From assembly GCF_002216775.1 (NCBI RefSeq), contig NZ_CP022315.1, forward strand, positions 2,728,001 to 2,792,000: a DNA stretch of 64,000 nucleotides, read 5' to 3'. The translations under genes and the position numbers were made by a program. The stretch comes from Virgibacillus phasianinus (lineage in GTDB: Bacteria > Bacillota > Bacilli > Bacillales > Amphibacillaceae). Positions 37,031 through 45,461 of the stretch are shown piece after piece (positions within the stretch are counted from its first letter, which is position 1; each line of letters starts with the position of its first letter). The notes under the pieces are model-generated. The model was not told where the DNA came from. It made no database searches and saw only the letters and a list, made by a program, of their open reading frames with translations.

Positions 37031-37255
37031 TTAGAGCTTTAATTCTCCCATACGAATAAGCTCAAGCACAGCTTGCGATCGCCCTTTGACTCCTAATTTT
37101 TGCATAGCATTTGAAATGTGATTTCGGACAGTTTTTTCAGAAATAAATAGTTCCTGGGCAATTTCTTTTGTGGTTTTATCTTGTACGAGTAATTCGAATA
37201 CTTCTTTTTCCCGTTTCGTTAATAATTGCTTTGGTTTATATTCGTTGTCCTTCAA
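37031..37255 (-). CDS. gerE: Late mother-cell sporulation regulator GerE
   Basis: A 74-residue LuxR-type DNA-binding protein made almost entirely of the helix-turn-helix domain: LLTKREKEVFELLVQD, TTKEIAQELFISEKTVRNHISNAMQKLGV (read in segments) and SQAVLELIR. GerE tunes sigma-K-dependent coat gene expression in the mother cell. The ATG follows AGGAGGGG. A close match to a sigma-K promoter lies upstream on the same strand. Confidence 0.96.
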   Translation of the reverse strand: MKDNEYKPKQLLTKREKEVFELLVQDKTTKEIAQELFISEKTVRNHISNAMQKLGVKGRSQAVLELIRMGELKL

Positions 37256-37315
37256 ATGTTAACCCCTCCTTGCTGACATAAAGCTGATAAATGAAGGGAA
37301 ATTATTTAGTCATTA

Positions 37316-37342
37316 TAGCTTATGAATCCCGTTATAATCAGT
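37316..37342 (-). promoter_or_regulatory. sigma-K promoter of gerE
   Basis: On the minus strand AC (37342-37341) is followed by 16 nt and then CATAAGCTA (37324-37316). This fits the sigma-K pattern AC-N16-CATAnnnTA exactly. The start would be near 37309, about 55 nt before gerE. The rest of the 300-bp gap to ysmB shows no gene. Confidence 0.72.
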
Positions 37343-37555
37343 GCACACATTTTTGATTCCCATCCGGATTGTTATGAGTAGCCTGGTCTTCAGTCAACTT
37401 CACCACTTTGCCTTATAACGGAAGATTGTGCTTTTCTTAATAGTGAATGTAAACAATGTACCAAATATACGCATGGACACTATATTATAAGTATAAGTAT
37501 TCATGTTGTGTTAAAATAAAACCATTGAGGAACTAGTATATGGGAGGTAAACCGC

Positions 37556-38008
37556 TTGGAAAATGACGTATCCGCTGCAGCTATAGCCGACACTGAAAAA
37601 AGGCTTCGATACATAGCTGGGGTTATCAAACAGAATGGACGTAAAATATTAAATAACTATCCAATTACATCACCACAGTTTGTCGCTCTGCAATGGTTGA
37701 TGGAAGAGGGCGATTTAACGATTGGTGAGTTATCAAATAAAATTAGTTTGGCATTCAGTACTACGACTGATTTGGTTGACCGAATGGAAAGAAATGAATT
37801 GGTTGAACGTGTACGCGATTTAAATGATCGTCGCGTTGTACGCATTCATGTTTTAGAAAGAGGCAATAGAATTATCCATGAGGTAATCAGGAAACGTCAG
37901 GATTATTTAGGAAAAGTGCTGACGAATTTCTCTTTAGAGGAAACTGAAATGTTAAACAAACTTTTGACATTTTTGTATAAAGAGATGAAACTAGTAAATG
38001 AAAAATAA
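37556..38008 (+). CDS. ysmB: MarR-family transcriptional regulator
   Basis: A 150-residue winged-helix protein. The recognition region SPQFVALQWL ... LTIGELSNKI-SLAFSTTTDLVDRMERNELVERV (in segments) is followed by the DxRD-type wing DLNDRRVVRI, typical of MarR. The start is TTG at 37556, behind GGGAGG. It lies 23 nt before racE, so the two are probably co-transcribed, as in B. subtilis. Ligand and targets unknown. Confidence 0.88.
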   Translation: MENDVSAAAIADTEKRLRYIAGVIKQNGRKILNNYPITSPQFVALQWLMEEGDLTIGELSNKISLAFSTTTDLVDRMERNELVERVRDLNDRRVVRIHVLERGNRIIHEVIRKRQDYLGKVLTNFSLEETEMLNKLLTFLYKEMKLVNEK

Positions 38009-38031
38009 CAGCATAGAAGAGGCGATAATCA

Positions 38032-38847
38032 TTGGATCAAGCAATCGGAGTTATTGATTCAGGTGTGGGGGGTCTAACCGTTGCACATGAATTAATGCGT
38101 CAGTTACCTAAGGAAAAACTATTATATGTCGGGGATACATTGAGGTGTCCCTATGGCCCAAGATCTGAGGAAGAAGTAAAAAAATTCACATGGGAAATGG
38201 TGAATTTCCTGTTAGAAAAAAAAATAAAAATGCTTGTTGTCGCTTGCAATACAGCTACTGCCTTTACACTAACCGAATTACAGAATCATTTGGATATCCC
38301 CGTTTTAGGTGTTATTAATCCTGGGGCACGTGCTGCTATTAATGCCACAAAGAATATGCACATAGGTGTTATCGGAACAGATGGGACAATACGCAGTAAT
38401 GCATACCCACAAGCGCTATTAAACATTAATTCAAAGATTCATATAGATGCCCTTGCCTGTCCTTTGTTTGTACCATTGGTGGAAAAAGGAATGTTACATG
38501 GGTATACCACCTTTCAAATCGTTTCTGAGTCCCTGGAGCCGATAAGGCAGAATAACCATATTGATACATTGATCCTAGGTTGTACACACTACCCATTAAT
38601 TAAGGATACCATACAGCAATTTATGGGTAATCATGTATCGATTATCTCATCCAGCGAAGAAACTGCCCGCGAAACAAGTACCATACTGGAATACCATGAA
38701 TTGCTTTATAAAGGAGAGCGGATTCCTAATCACCAATTCTTTACGACAGGGGAACTGGAGATCTTTGAAAAAATTGCGAAGCGTATTTTTAATAGTTCGG
38801 AAAGCAATGCCCAATCAGTAGCCATTGAACACACCGTAATTAGTTAA
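38032..38847 (+). CDS. racE: Glutamate racemase
   Basis: A 271-residue cofactor-independent racemase that makes D-glutamate for peptidoglycan. Both catalytic cysteines are present, in VACNTATA (Cys72) and LGCTHYPL (near residue 184), together with the N-terminal DSGVGGLTV. The start is TTG behind GAAGAGG. A terminator follows. Confidence 0.95.
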   Translation: MDQAIGVIDSGVGGLTVAHELMRQLPKEKLLYVGDTLRCPYGPRSEEEVKKFTWEMVNFLLEKKIKMLVVACNTATAFTLTELQNHLDIPVLGVINPGARAAINATKNMHIGVIGTDGTIRSNAYPQALLNINSKIHIDALACPLFVPLVEKGMLHGYTTFQIVSESLEPIRQNNHIDTLILGCTHYPLIKDTIQQFMGNHVSIISSSEETARETSTILEYHELLYKGERIPNHQFFTTGELEIFEKIAKRIFNSSESNAQSVAIEHTVIS

Positions 38848-38873
38848 AAAGATCCTGAAAAGGGTCTTTTTTT
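38846..38873 (+). terminator. Terminator after racE
   Basis: AAAAAGATCCT-GAAA-AGGGTCTTTTTTT. Confidence 0.75.
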
Positions 38874-38966
38874 CTATAACCCTAAAAATTTTTTCATTAT
38901 AGGTTGGTCTAATTTTACGATGGGCTCGTATATATAGTAGTACAAACCATCGTAGGAGGGAATAAC

Positions 38967-40049
38967 ATGCGAATGCGCGGTATGTTTATAGTGACAGGTA
39001 TAATTAGTATTTCTGTGATATTAACTGGTTGTTTTCAGGGGGAGCAATCACTGGAGAAGGTTGATCCACCACAGGACGCAACAGAAGTAAGCAACACACA
39101 AGGTAAGGATGCGAAGGCAACAAAGGAAAATGCAACGGAAAAGAGTTCCAAAGAAAAAGCTGAAAAAACAACTGAGACACAGGAGACACAGTTATATTTG
39201 CTTGATTCTAACGGAATGGTTGTGCCGCAAACACTGGAGCTTCCGGCTACAAAAGAAGTTGCCACACAGGCTTTGGAATATCTAGTAAAAGATGGGCCAG
39301 TTACACAGCTATTGCCAAACGGTTTTCAGGCAGTACTTCCGGCAGGCACCGAAGTTCTCGGTCTAGATTTACAGGAAGATGGAACCATGATTGTGGATGT
39401 ATCCAATAATTTCAAAGATTATAAGGCAGAACAAGAACTGGAAATATTACAAGCAATGACATATACATTGACCCAGTTTGACAGCGTAGATAAAGTTAAA
39501 CTTTGGATCAATGGTTATCCTGTAGATTCTATGCCTGTTAACGGTACACCGGTATCAGATGGCTATTCAAGGGCAAATGGTATTAATATGATTCAAACAG
39601 ATACAATTGACTATCTTGGTAGCACGCCAGTTACCCTTTATTATCCAGCAGCTCAAGACGATTTAAATTACTTTGTTCCGGTTACACAGCATATAAAGAT
39701 GGATGATAAAAACGAATATGAATCAATTGTAAGTGCATTGATTGACGGGTCAAAATATAATAACAATGTAGTGCAAGTATTTAATTCATCCGTATCATTA
39801 ACAGAAGAGCCACAATTAAATGACGGTGTGCTTAAGTTAGTATTTAGTGATGATATCTTAATGGATAAGGATCAGGCAACAATTTCCGATCAGGTGATGG
39901 AGACATTGGTAAGAACACTTACCGAGGATAAAGAAGTGGAAGCGGTTGATGTAAAAGTGAACAAAGTCAAACAGGTGTTCAATGAAAGCGGAAAAGCATA
40001 TACAGAGCCGGTTACCAAGAAAATGGTAATGCCAACTGGTAAATTATAA
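38967..40049 (+). CDS. gerM: Spore germination lipoprotein GerM
   Basis: A 360-residue exported lipoprotein. The signal peptide ends in the lipobox LTGC (Cys22). A low-complexity Lys/Glu/Thr linker (about residues 30-73) follows, then two GerMN domains (about 85-195 and 215-340). In B. subtilis GerM is needed for sporulation and germination and helps to stabilise the SpoIIIAG-SpoIIQ complex. The ATG follows AGGAGGG. Own terminator downstream. Confidence 0.92.
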   Translation: MRMRGMFIVTGIISISVILTGCFQGEQSLEKVDPPQDATEVSNTQGKDAKATKENATEKSSKEKAEKTTETQETQLYLLDSNGMVVPQTLELPATKEVATQALEYLVKDGPVTQLLPNGFQAVLPAGTEVLGLDLQEDGTMIVDVSNNFKDYKAEQELEILQAMTYTLTQFDSVDKVKLWINGYPVDSMPVNGTPVSDGYSRANGINMIQTDTIDYLGSTPVTLYYPAAQDDLNYFVPVTQHIKMDDKNEYESIVSALIDGSKYNNNVVQVFNSSVSLTEEPQLNDGVLKLVFSDDILMDKDQATISDQVMETLVRTLTEDKEVEAVDVKVNKVKQVFNESGKAYTEPVTKKMVMPTGKL

Positions 40050-40053
40050 CTTT

Positions 40054-40079
40054 AAAAGGCTGTTTAGCAGCCTTTTTTT
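40054..40079 (+). terminator. Terminator after gerM
   Basis: AAAAGGCTG-TTTAG-CAGCCTTTTTTT. Confidence 0.8.
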
Positions 40080-40150
40080 ACTTTTTAGGAAGAGCCTGTT
40101 TTCCAATAGATTTTTTTGAGACAAAATTTATAATCTGTGAAGTAACTTAT

Positions 40151-40217
40151 ATGGATAAAATATAAGAATATCTTTGGCTTTCTCCATAGATTTAACGACA
40201 AGCCATGATTTTCTGAT
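40151..40217. repeat. Family I hairpin repeat, copy D (degenerate)
   Basis: GAATATCTTTGGCTTTCTCC ... TTAACGACAAGCCATGATTTTCTGATG keeps the order and ends of copies A-C, but the stem is poorer. It lies between gerM and rph. Confidence 0.65.
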
Positions 40218-40292
40218 GTTGCGGGGTATAAAGTTTTTGATTTTGTAAAAATATGTTACCATTAGTTTTGGAATTAAGGAGGCGTTTTTAGC

Positions 40293-41066
40293 TTGAGAAA
40301 TGATAATAGGGATTTGGATACATTACGGGACATAAATATGACAGTGGATTTTATCAAACACCCGGAAGGATCGGTTTTAATTCATGTCGGTGATACGAAG
40401 GTTATTTGTAACGCCAGCATAGAGGATAGAGTGCCTCCATTTTTACGCGGTCAAGGGAAAGGATGGATCACTGCAGAATATGCAATGCTTCCCAGGGCTA
40501 CGGATAAGCGGAATATTCGCGAATCATCAAAAGGAAAAGTAAGCGGGCGCACAATGGAAATTCAACGGTTAATTGGAAGAGCCCTGCGATCCGTTGTGGA
40601 TTTAAATAAAATTGGCGAGCGTACGGTTTGGGTTGATTGTGATGTGATTCAAGCTGATGGTGGTACGCGGACAGCATCAATAACAGGTGCTTTTGTTGCA
40701 GTGGTGCTTGCATTTGGAAAATTGCTGGATGCAAAAACTATTGATAAAATGCCTGTTACAAATTTTCTTGCAGCTACATCCGTGGGTATTTTGGAAGATG
40801 GAAAAGAAATCCTGGATTTAAACTATGAAGAGGATTCTACTGCGCAGGTAGACATGAACATAGTGATGACAGGGGCAATGGAATTTGTTGAAATTCAGGG
40901 GACTGGAGAAGAAGCAACCTTTTCTTACCAGCAATTACAAAACCTGTTGGAACTTGCTACGAAAGGTCTGCAGGAGATAATTGAAAAACAGAAAGAAGTC
41001 CTTGGTGAACTTGCAAGTAAAGTTGGCGAAACAAAGAGTGGACATGCAGCAGGTGAGAAACAATGA
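40293..41066 (+). CDS. rph: Ribonuclease PH
   Basis: A 257-residue phosphate-dependent 3'-5' exoribonuclease for tRNA 3'-end maturation. Conserved blocks are [39 protein letters not shown] (split here), [20 protein letters not shown] and the C-terminal [15 protein letters not shown] metal site. The start is TTG at 40293, behind GGAGGCG. Its last codons overlap ysnA by 4 nt. Confidence 0.97.
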   Translation: MRNDNRDLDTLRDINMTVDFIKHPEGSVLIHVGDTKVICNASIEDRVPPFLRGQGKGWITAEYAMLPRATDKRNIRESSKGKVSGRTMEIQRLIGRALRSVVDLNKIGERTVWVDCDVIQADGGTRTASITGAFVAVVLAFGKLLDAKTIDKMPVTNFLAATSVGILEDGKEILDLNYEEDSTAQVDMNIVMTGAMEFVEIQGTGEEATFSYQQLQNLLELATKGLQEIIEKQKEVLGELASKVGETKSGHAAGEKQ

Positions 41067-41656
41067 AGGAAATCATAATTGCTACTAAAAATAAAGGAAA
41101 GGCTAAAGAATTTATCGACTTCTTTCTAGAATACGATATAAAGGCGTTATCGTTATTGGATTTACCTGGAAATATTCCTGATGTAGAGGAAACGGGAACA
41201 ACGTTTGAGGAAAACGCAACGCTAAAGGCAGAACAAATTTCAGAGTTATTGCAAGTTCCTGTCCTTTCTGATGACTCGGGGTTAGAAATCGATGCTTTAA
41301 ACGGAGAGCCAGGAGTCTATTCAGCAAGATATGCTGGTGAGGAAAAAAATGATCAGGCAAACGTTGCAAAGGCATTGAATAACCTTGAAGATGTGCCTAT
41401 GGAAAAGCGCACCGCACGCTTTGTTTGCGTTTTAGCGGTCGCCGCTCCAGGCGAAAAGACTACCCTCCACAGAGGTACATGTGAGGGAACAATAGCAACA
41501 AAGCCGAGAGGTAATAATGGATTTGGATATGATCCTATTTTTATCCCACAACAATCCACTAAAACGATGGCAGAGTTACTGCCTCAAGAAAAAAGTGATA
41601 TCAGCCATCGCGCGAATGCAATTATGCAGTTGGACGAATGGATAAAGACCTTGTAA
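41063..41656 (+). CDS. ysnA: XTP/dITP diphosphatase (Ham1/RdgB family)
   Basis: A 197-residue house-cleaning nucleotidase that hydrolyses non-canonical purine NTPs. Motifs are [13 protein letters not shown], the central [11 protein letters not shown] and [11 protein letters not shown]. The ATG overlaps the rph stop as ATGA, indicating translational coupling. The order rph-ysnA-ysnB is conserved. Confidence 0.95.
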   Translation: MKEIIIATKNKGKAKEFIDFFLEYDIKALSLLDLPGNIPDVEETGTTFEENATLKAEQISELLQVPVLSDDSGLEIDALNGEPGVYSARYAGEEKNDQANVAKALNNLEDVPMEKRTARFVCVLAVAAPGEKTTLHRGTCEGTIATKPRGNNGFGYDPIFIPQQSTKTMAELLPQEKSDISHRANAIMQLDEWIKTL

Positions 41657-41674
41657 ATCAGGGAGTGAGAGCAA

Positions 41675-42196
41675 GTGGCAAAACTTTTATTCGTGAGTGA
41701 TAGTCATGGACTGACTAGCGAATTATCCAACATAAAAAATCAAGTAGATGCTGATCTTCTTGTTCATTGTGGTGATTCAGAATTGGAATTAGATGCAGAG
41801 CAGCTCGACGGATTTGTAAAAGTCAGGGGCAATTGCGATTATGACAACCGCTTGCCTGATGAACAGACTGTAGAAATTGATAGTTTGCAGGTTTTGGTAA
41901 CACATGGACACTTACATCAGGTGAAAAGCGGGCTCACAACATTATCCTACCGTGCTGAGGAACTCGGAGCACAGGTGATAGGATTTGGGCACACACATGT
42001 TGCTGGTGCTGAAAAAGTGGGAAATCAATTGTTTATAAATCCGGGAAGCATTCGACTGCCAAGAAGGATCAAGGAAAAGACGTATGCCATAATGGAATGG
42101 GATAAGCTTGATGATATATGTGTCTCTTTTTATACATTAGACGGTGACATTGTGGATGAATTGACCTGCCATACTTCACTGTTAGAGGCTTATTAA
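41675..42196 (+). CDS. ysnB: YfcE/MJ0936-family metallophosphoesterase
   Basis: A 173-residue phosphoesterase with the calcineurin-like metal motifs SDSHG (near residue 8), CGDSE, GNCDYD, THGHL and GHTHV. The start is GTG behind GGGAGTG. Substrate unknown. The last codons form the left arm of a long perfect palindrome that probably terminates the operon. Confidence 0.9.
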   Translation: MAKLLFVSDSHGLTSELSNIKNQVDADLLVHCGDSELELDAEQLDGFVKVRGNCDYDNRLPDEQTVEIDSLQVLVTHGHLHQVKSGLTTLSYRAEELGAQVIGFGHTHVAGAEKVGNQLFINPGSIRLPRRIKEKTYAIMEWDKLDDICVSFYTLDGDIVDELTCHTSLLEAY

Positions 42197-42232
42197 TCAA
42201 TGATTAATAAGCCTCTAACAGATAATTTTTTT
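42179..42232 (+). terminator. Perfect 43-nt palindrome ending the rph operon
   Basis: The 21-nt left arm 42179-42199 pairs perfectly with the right arm 42201-42221 around a single A; the inner bases must open to form a loop. The left arm begins CTGTTAGAGGCTTATTAATC and contains the ysnB stop codon. The segment ATAATTTTTTT follows the right arm. Confidence 0.85.
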
Positions 42233-42303
42233 GGATATCTATTGACAAATATTGGCCTAGTGCATATAATGAATCTTGTCCGTTAAATGGAAATCTTGAT
42301 TGT

Positions 42304-42377
42304 GCGGGTGTAGTTTAGTGGTAAAACCTCAGCCTTCCAAGCTGATGATGAGGGTTCGATTCCCTTCACCCGCTCCA
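42304..42377 (+). tRNA. tRNA-Gly (anticodon UCC)
   Basis: The acceptor arm GCGGGTG/CACCCGC, D-loop TTTAGTGGTAAAAC, anticodon arm TCAGC-CTTCCAA-GCTGA and T-arm GGGTTCGATTCCC fold as a standard tRNA. The encoded 3' CCA follows the discriminator T. Confidence 0.97.
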
Positions 42378-42395
42378 TACATAATAAATCATTTT

Positions 42396-42469
42396 GTCCC
42401 AGTAGCTCAGCAGGATAGAGCAACAGCCTTCTAAGCTGTGGGTCGCAGGTTCGAATCCTGCCTGGGACA
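42396..42469 (+). tRNA. tRNA-Arg (anticodon UCU)
   Basis: The acceptor GTCCCAG/CTGGGAC, anticodon arm ACAGC-CTTCTAA-GCTGT and T-loop GGTTCGAATCC are clear. The discriminator is A, and no CCA is encoded, unlike the neighbouring tRNA-Gly; 18 nt separate the two genes. Confidence 0.97.
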
Positions 42470-42476
42470 TCACAAG

Positions 42477-42511
42477 AGAGAGAATCTATTTTTATATAGG
42501 TTCTCTTTCTT
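42477..42511 (+). terminator. Terminator of the tRNA pair
   Basis: AGAGAGAATCTAT ... ATAGGTTCTCTTTCTT, with one bulged mismatch. Confidence 0.7.
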
Positions 42512-42602
42512 ATTTATATACATTTGTTTAGTTTTTGGATTTTGGGGAATGTATATTTTAAATATGTTTTGTATTAGAATAAGGGGAGGGGGTGAGTAAT
42601 TA

Positions 42603-43577
42603 GTGAATAATGAAAAGGTCATATTATTTCCTAAGTGGAAACAGACATTAGAAGAAGATAGTTTACTTGCTTTAAAGGAGAAAAGGTATGAAGAAGCCCT
42701 GCATAAATTGGATCAGCTGCTTGACTTTCAGGTAAACAACCACGAAATAGTGATTGGTAAACTTATCTGTCTGATGGAGCTAGACCGATACACAGAAGCA
42801 CAGGAGCTTAATGAACATTTGTTAGCTAATAAAAATGAGAATTACTATCATTATGTACATATTTATTTAACTATTCTTTTTCAAACCAATCAGTATAAAA
42901 AGTTGATGGAGCAAGTTGAATACGAATATGAAGCAGCTGATCTTCCCGGGCCAATGAGGGAACAATTTCAACAACTATATGATATGAGTCAAAAATTGAA
43001 TGTTGAGATTGAAGATGATAAACATACGGAATACATAAGTGAATTGCGGGAAGCGGTAAAAGAACAGAATCATGCAAAACAATGGAGGTCCATTGAAAGT
43101 CTACGTAAACTGCAAGCCAGACCTTCCTTAGCAACAGAAAAGTTATTAGTAAATGACCATGTTCATCCCGTGACAAAGACTGCTATTTTTTTATGGCTCA
43201 AGGACAGTGGGTGTGATGAAGATGTCCATATACATAAGTTGGATATGCAGGCAGAGATTAATCCCAGCCAGATTACGGATATACAAGCAAATGGTACCTA
43301 TAAGCAAATTTTATTACTAATCAATAAAATTGAATCGAATAATCCAACATTATATCAATTAATGGAAGTGCTATTATATCGCTATATTTATGTCAGATTC
43401 CCAATTATGCCTGCAAGTGATGATGTGGAAAAGATAGCTAAGGCACTCACTGTCATAGGGGAAACCAACTTGGGCGTAAGAACAAAGTCAGACACTAAGC
43501 CCGGACACATTGTGGAACGGTATCAAGATGAAATAAAATTATGTGAAACACTATATTTGAGCATCATTGAAGAGTAA
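42603..43577 (+). CDS. ysoA: TPR-type protein YsoA
   Basis: A 324-residue soluble helical protein. The N-terminal half has tetratricopeptide-like repeats (KEKRYEEALHKLDQLLD, MELDRYTEAQELNEHLL, about residues 24-90). It lies immediately upstream of tig, where ysoA is found in B. subtilis. The start is GTG at 42603 behind a G-rich GGGGAGGGGG site, with slightly long spacing. No enzyme motif is visible; probably a scaffold of unknown role. Confidence 0.78.
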   Translation: MNNEKVILFPKWKQTLEEDSLLALKEKRYEEALHKLDQLLDFQVNNHEIVIGKLICLMELDRYTEAQELNEHLLANKNENYYHYVHIYLTILFQTNQYKKLMEQVEYEYEAADLPGPMREQFQQLYDMSQKLNVEIEDDKHTEYISELREAVKEQNHAKQWRSIESLRKLQARPSLATEKLLVNDHVHPVTKTAIFLWLKDSGCDEDVHIHKLDMQAEINPSQITDIQANGTYKQILLLINKIESNNPTLYQLMEVLLYRYIYVRFPIMPASDDVEKIAKALTVIGETNLGVRTKSDTKPGHIVERYQDEIKLCETLYLSIIEE

Positions 43578-43598
43578 CGCGGGTAATGCTGCAAATGC

Positions 43599-43626
43599 TT
43601 GAAAGACATAGTAATTATGTTATAAT
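43599..43626 (+). promoter_or_regulatory. sigma-A promoter of tig
   Basis: TTGAAA (43599-43604), 16 bp, TATAAT (43621-43626). Confidence 0.6.
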
Positions 43627-43720
43627 GATATGGTTGTAAATTTGATTATTCTATTTTAGACATCAAATACTAGTGACCTGTAAAAAATGAATGGAATCAA
43701 TAGATTTTGGAGGGAATTAT

Positions 43721-45007
43721 ATGTCAGCAAAATGGGAAAAACAAGAAGGTAATGAAGGGGTTCTAACGATTGAAGTTAGTTCCGAAGAGTTTGATAAGGC
43801 ATTGGATCAAGCATTTAAGAAGGTTGTCAAGAGTGTACAAATCCCTGGATTTCGTAAAGGAAAAGTACCACGTAAAATTTTCGAAAACCGCTTTGGTGTA
43901 GAATCACTATACCAGGATGCTGTTGATATTGTATTGCCGACTGCGTATACAAGCGCTGTTGAAGAAACAGGAATTGAACCTGTTGAACAACCAGAGGTAG
44001 ATATTGAAGAGATTGAACAAGGTAAGGATCTTGTGTTTACTGCAAAAGTAACTGTAAAACCCGAAGTTAAGCTTGGACAGTATAAAGGGTTAGAGGTTGA
44101 AGAACAATCTGTAGAAGTAACGGATGAGGATGTTGATCATGAATTGGAACATCAAAGAGAGCATCATGCTGAGCTTATCGTCAAAGAAGAAGGAAATGTT
44201 GAAGATGGCGATACAGTTGTGATGGATTTTGAAGGATTCATGGATGAAGAAGCATTTGAAGGTGGAAAAGGTGAAAATCATTCACTTGAAATCGGATCCG
44301 GGCAGTTTATTCCTGGCTTTGAAGAACAACTGATAGGCAAGAAAGCTGGGGAAGAATCAGAAATTGATATCACGTTCCCAGAAGAATATCATGCAGAAGA
44401 TCTCGCTGGTAAAAAAGCGACATTCAAAGTGAAAGTTCATGAAATCAAAACAAAAGAATTACCAGAACTTGATGATGAATTCGCAAAAGACTTAGATGAA
44501 GAAGTAGAGACACTTGATGAATTTAAAACGAAGAAAAAAGCTGAATTGGAAGCCCAAAAGAAACAAGACGCTGAAAATCAAAAGCGTGAAACACTAATTG
44601 AAAAAGCATCAGACAATACTGAGGTTGACGTTCCAGAGGCTATGGTAACTACTGAGCTTGACCGTATGGTTAAAGAATTCGAACAGCGTCTGCAAATGCA
44701 AGGCATGACAATGGAAATGTATTTCCAATTTTCTGGTCAAGATGAAAATGCATTAAAAGAACAAATGAAAGATGATGCTGAAAAACGCGTTAAGACAAAT
44801 TTAACGCTTGAAGCGATCTTTAATGAGGAAAACCTGGAAGTTTCTGATGAAGATGTTGATAAGGAACTTGAAAATATGGCATCCATGTATCAAACAGACA
44901 TCAATCAATTAAAACAGATGCTTGGCGGCAATACTGATGCAATTAAAGAAGACTTGAAATTCAAAAGAGCGATGGATTTCTTAGTTGAGGAAAGTAAAAC
45001 AGTATAA
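43721..45007 (+). CDS. tig: Trigger factor
   Basis: A 428-residue ribosome-associated chaperone and prolyl isomerase. The ribosome-docking signature [17 protein letters not shown] lies near residue 43. The FKBP-like domain (about 160-245) contains [21 protein letters not shown] in pieces and [15 protein letters not shown], and the rest forms the helical C-terminal arms. The ATG at 43721 follows TGGAGGG; a longer frame from 43691 lacks a site. The protein is strongly acidic. Confidence 0.97.
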   Translation: MSAKWEKQEGNEGVLTIEVSSEEFDKALDQAFKKVVKSVQIPGFRKGKVPRKIFENRFGVESLYQDAVDIVLPTAYTSAVEETGIEPVEQPEVDIEEIEQGKDLVFTAKVTVKPEVKLGQYKGLEVEEQSVEVTDEDVDHELEHQREHHAELIVKEEGNVEDGDTVVMDFEGFMDEEAFEGGKGENHSLEIGSGQFIPGFEEQLIGKKAGEESEIDITFPEEYHAEDLAGKKATFKVKVHEIKTKELPELDDEFAKDLDEEVETLDEFKTKKKAELEAQKKQDAENQKRETLIEKASDNTEVDVPEAMVTTELDRMVKEFEQRLQMQGMTMEMYFQFSGQDENALKEQMKDDAEKRVKTNLTLEAIFNEENLEVSDEDVDKELENMASMYQTDINQLKQMLGGNTDAIKEDLKFKRAMDFLVEESKTV

Positions 45008-45051
45008 TTAGTAATATCAATGTTTATTTAAAACCAAATGAGGCAATTACT

Positions 45052-45082
45052 AACAAGGCACGATAATTTCGTGCCTTGTTTT
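45052..45082 (+). terminator. Terminator after tig
   Basis: AACAAGGCACGA-TAATT-TCGTGCCTTGTTTT, perfect 12-bp stem. Confidence 0.9.
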
Positions 45083-45110
45083 ACACTTACTTAAGCAAAA
45101 ATAAATTTTA

Positions 45111-45164
45111 AAGGAATAAAGGGTTCGCCATCAGTTCTGGCGATAGCCAATGTTTTTTAAAACG
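45111..45164. repeat. Family I hairpin repeat, copy E (most degraded)
   Basis: AAGGAATAAAGGGTTCGCCATCAGTTCTGGCGATAGCCAATGTTTTTTAAA (read in pieces) keeps TTCGCCATCAGTTCTGGCGA and AGCCAATGTTTT of the family. The rest of the 454-bp tig-clpX gap holds an AAGAAAGTA/TACTTTCTT hairpin (45202-45250) and the clpX promoter. Confidence 0.55.
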
Positions 45165-45364
45165 TACGTAAGAAACTGTACTTAGCAAATATTAATTAAG
45201 AAAGAAAGTAATCTCAAGTAGTTTTATACATATGCTAATAGTACTTTCTTTTACTTAAACGTATAAAAATAGTTTAAAGACAAATAAAAAACATAACGGT
45301 TATGATTTGACTTTTTTATTTGTTTGTCCATAATTAGAAAATAAATGCAGTAAAGTATTTTGTT

Positions 45365-45392
45365 TTGTATTCTAACTTTGTTCTGATATGAT
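45365..45392 (+). promoter_or_regulatory. Candidate sigma-A promoter of clpX
   Basis: TTGTAT (45365-45370), 16 bp, TATGAT (45387-45392), about 70 nt before the clpX start. Confidence 0.5.
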
Positions 45393-45461
45393 GGGCTATG
45401 AAAGTTGAATCCTATGTAGGTCAAATTAGGAGTAGATTTAAACTTTTAGGGGTGAAATGGA

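Noticed and set aside
38870-38966. Possible sigma-E or sigma-K promoter before gerM
   Set aside because: CGTATATATAG and nearby sequence match neither consensus at the right spacing.
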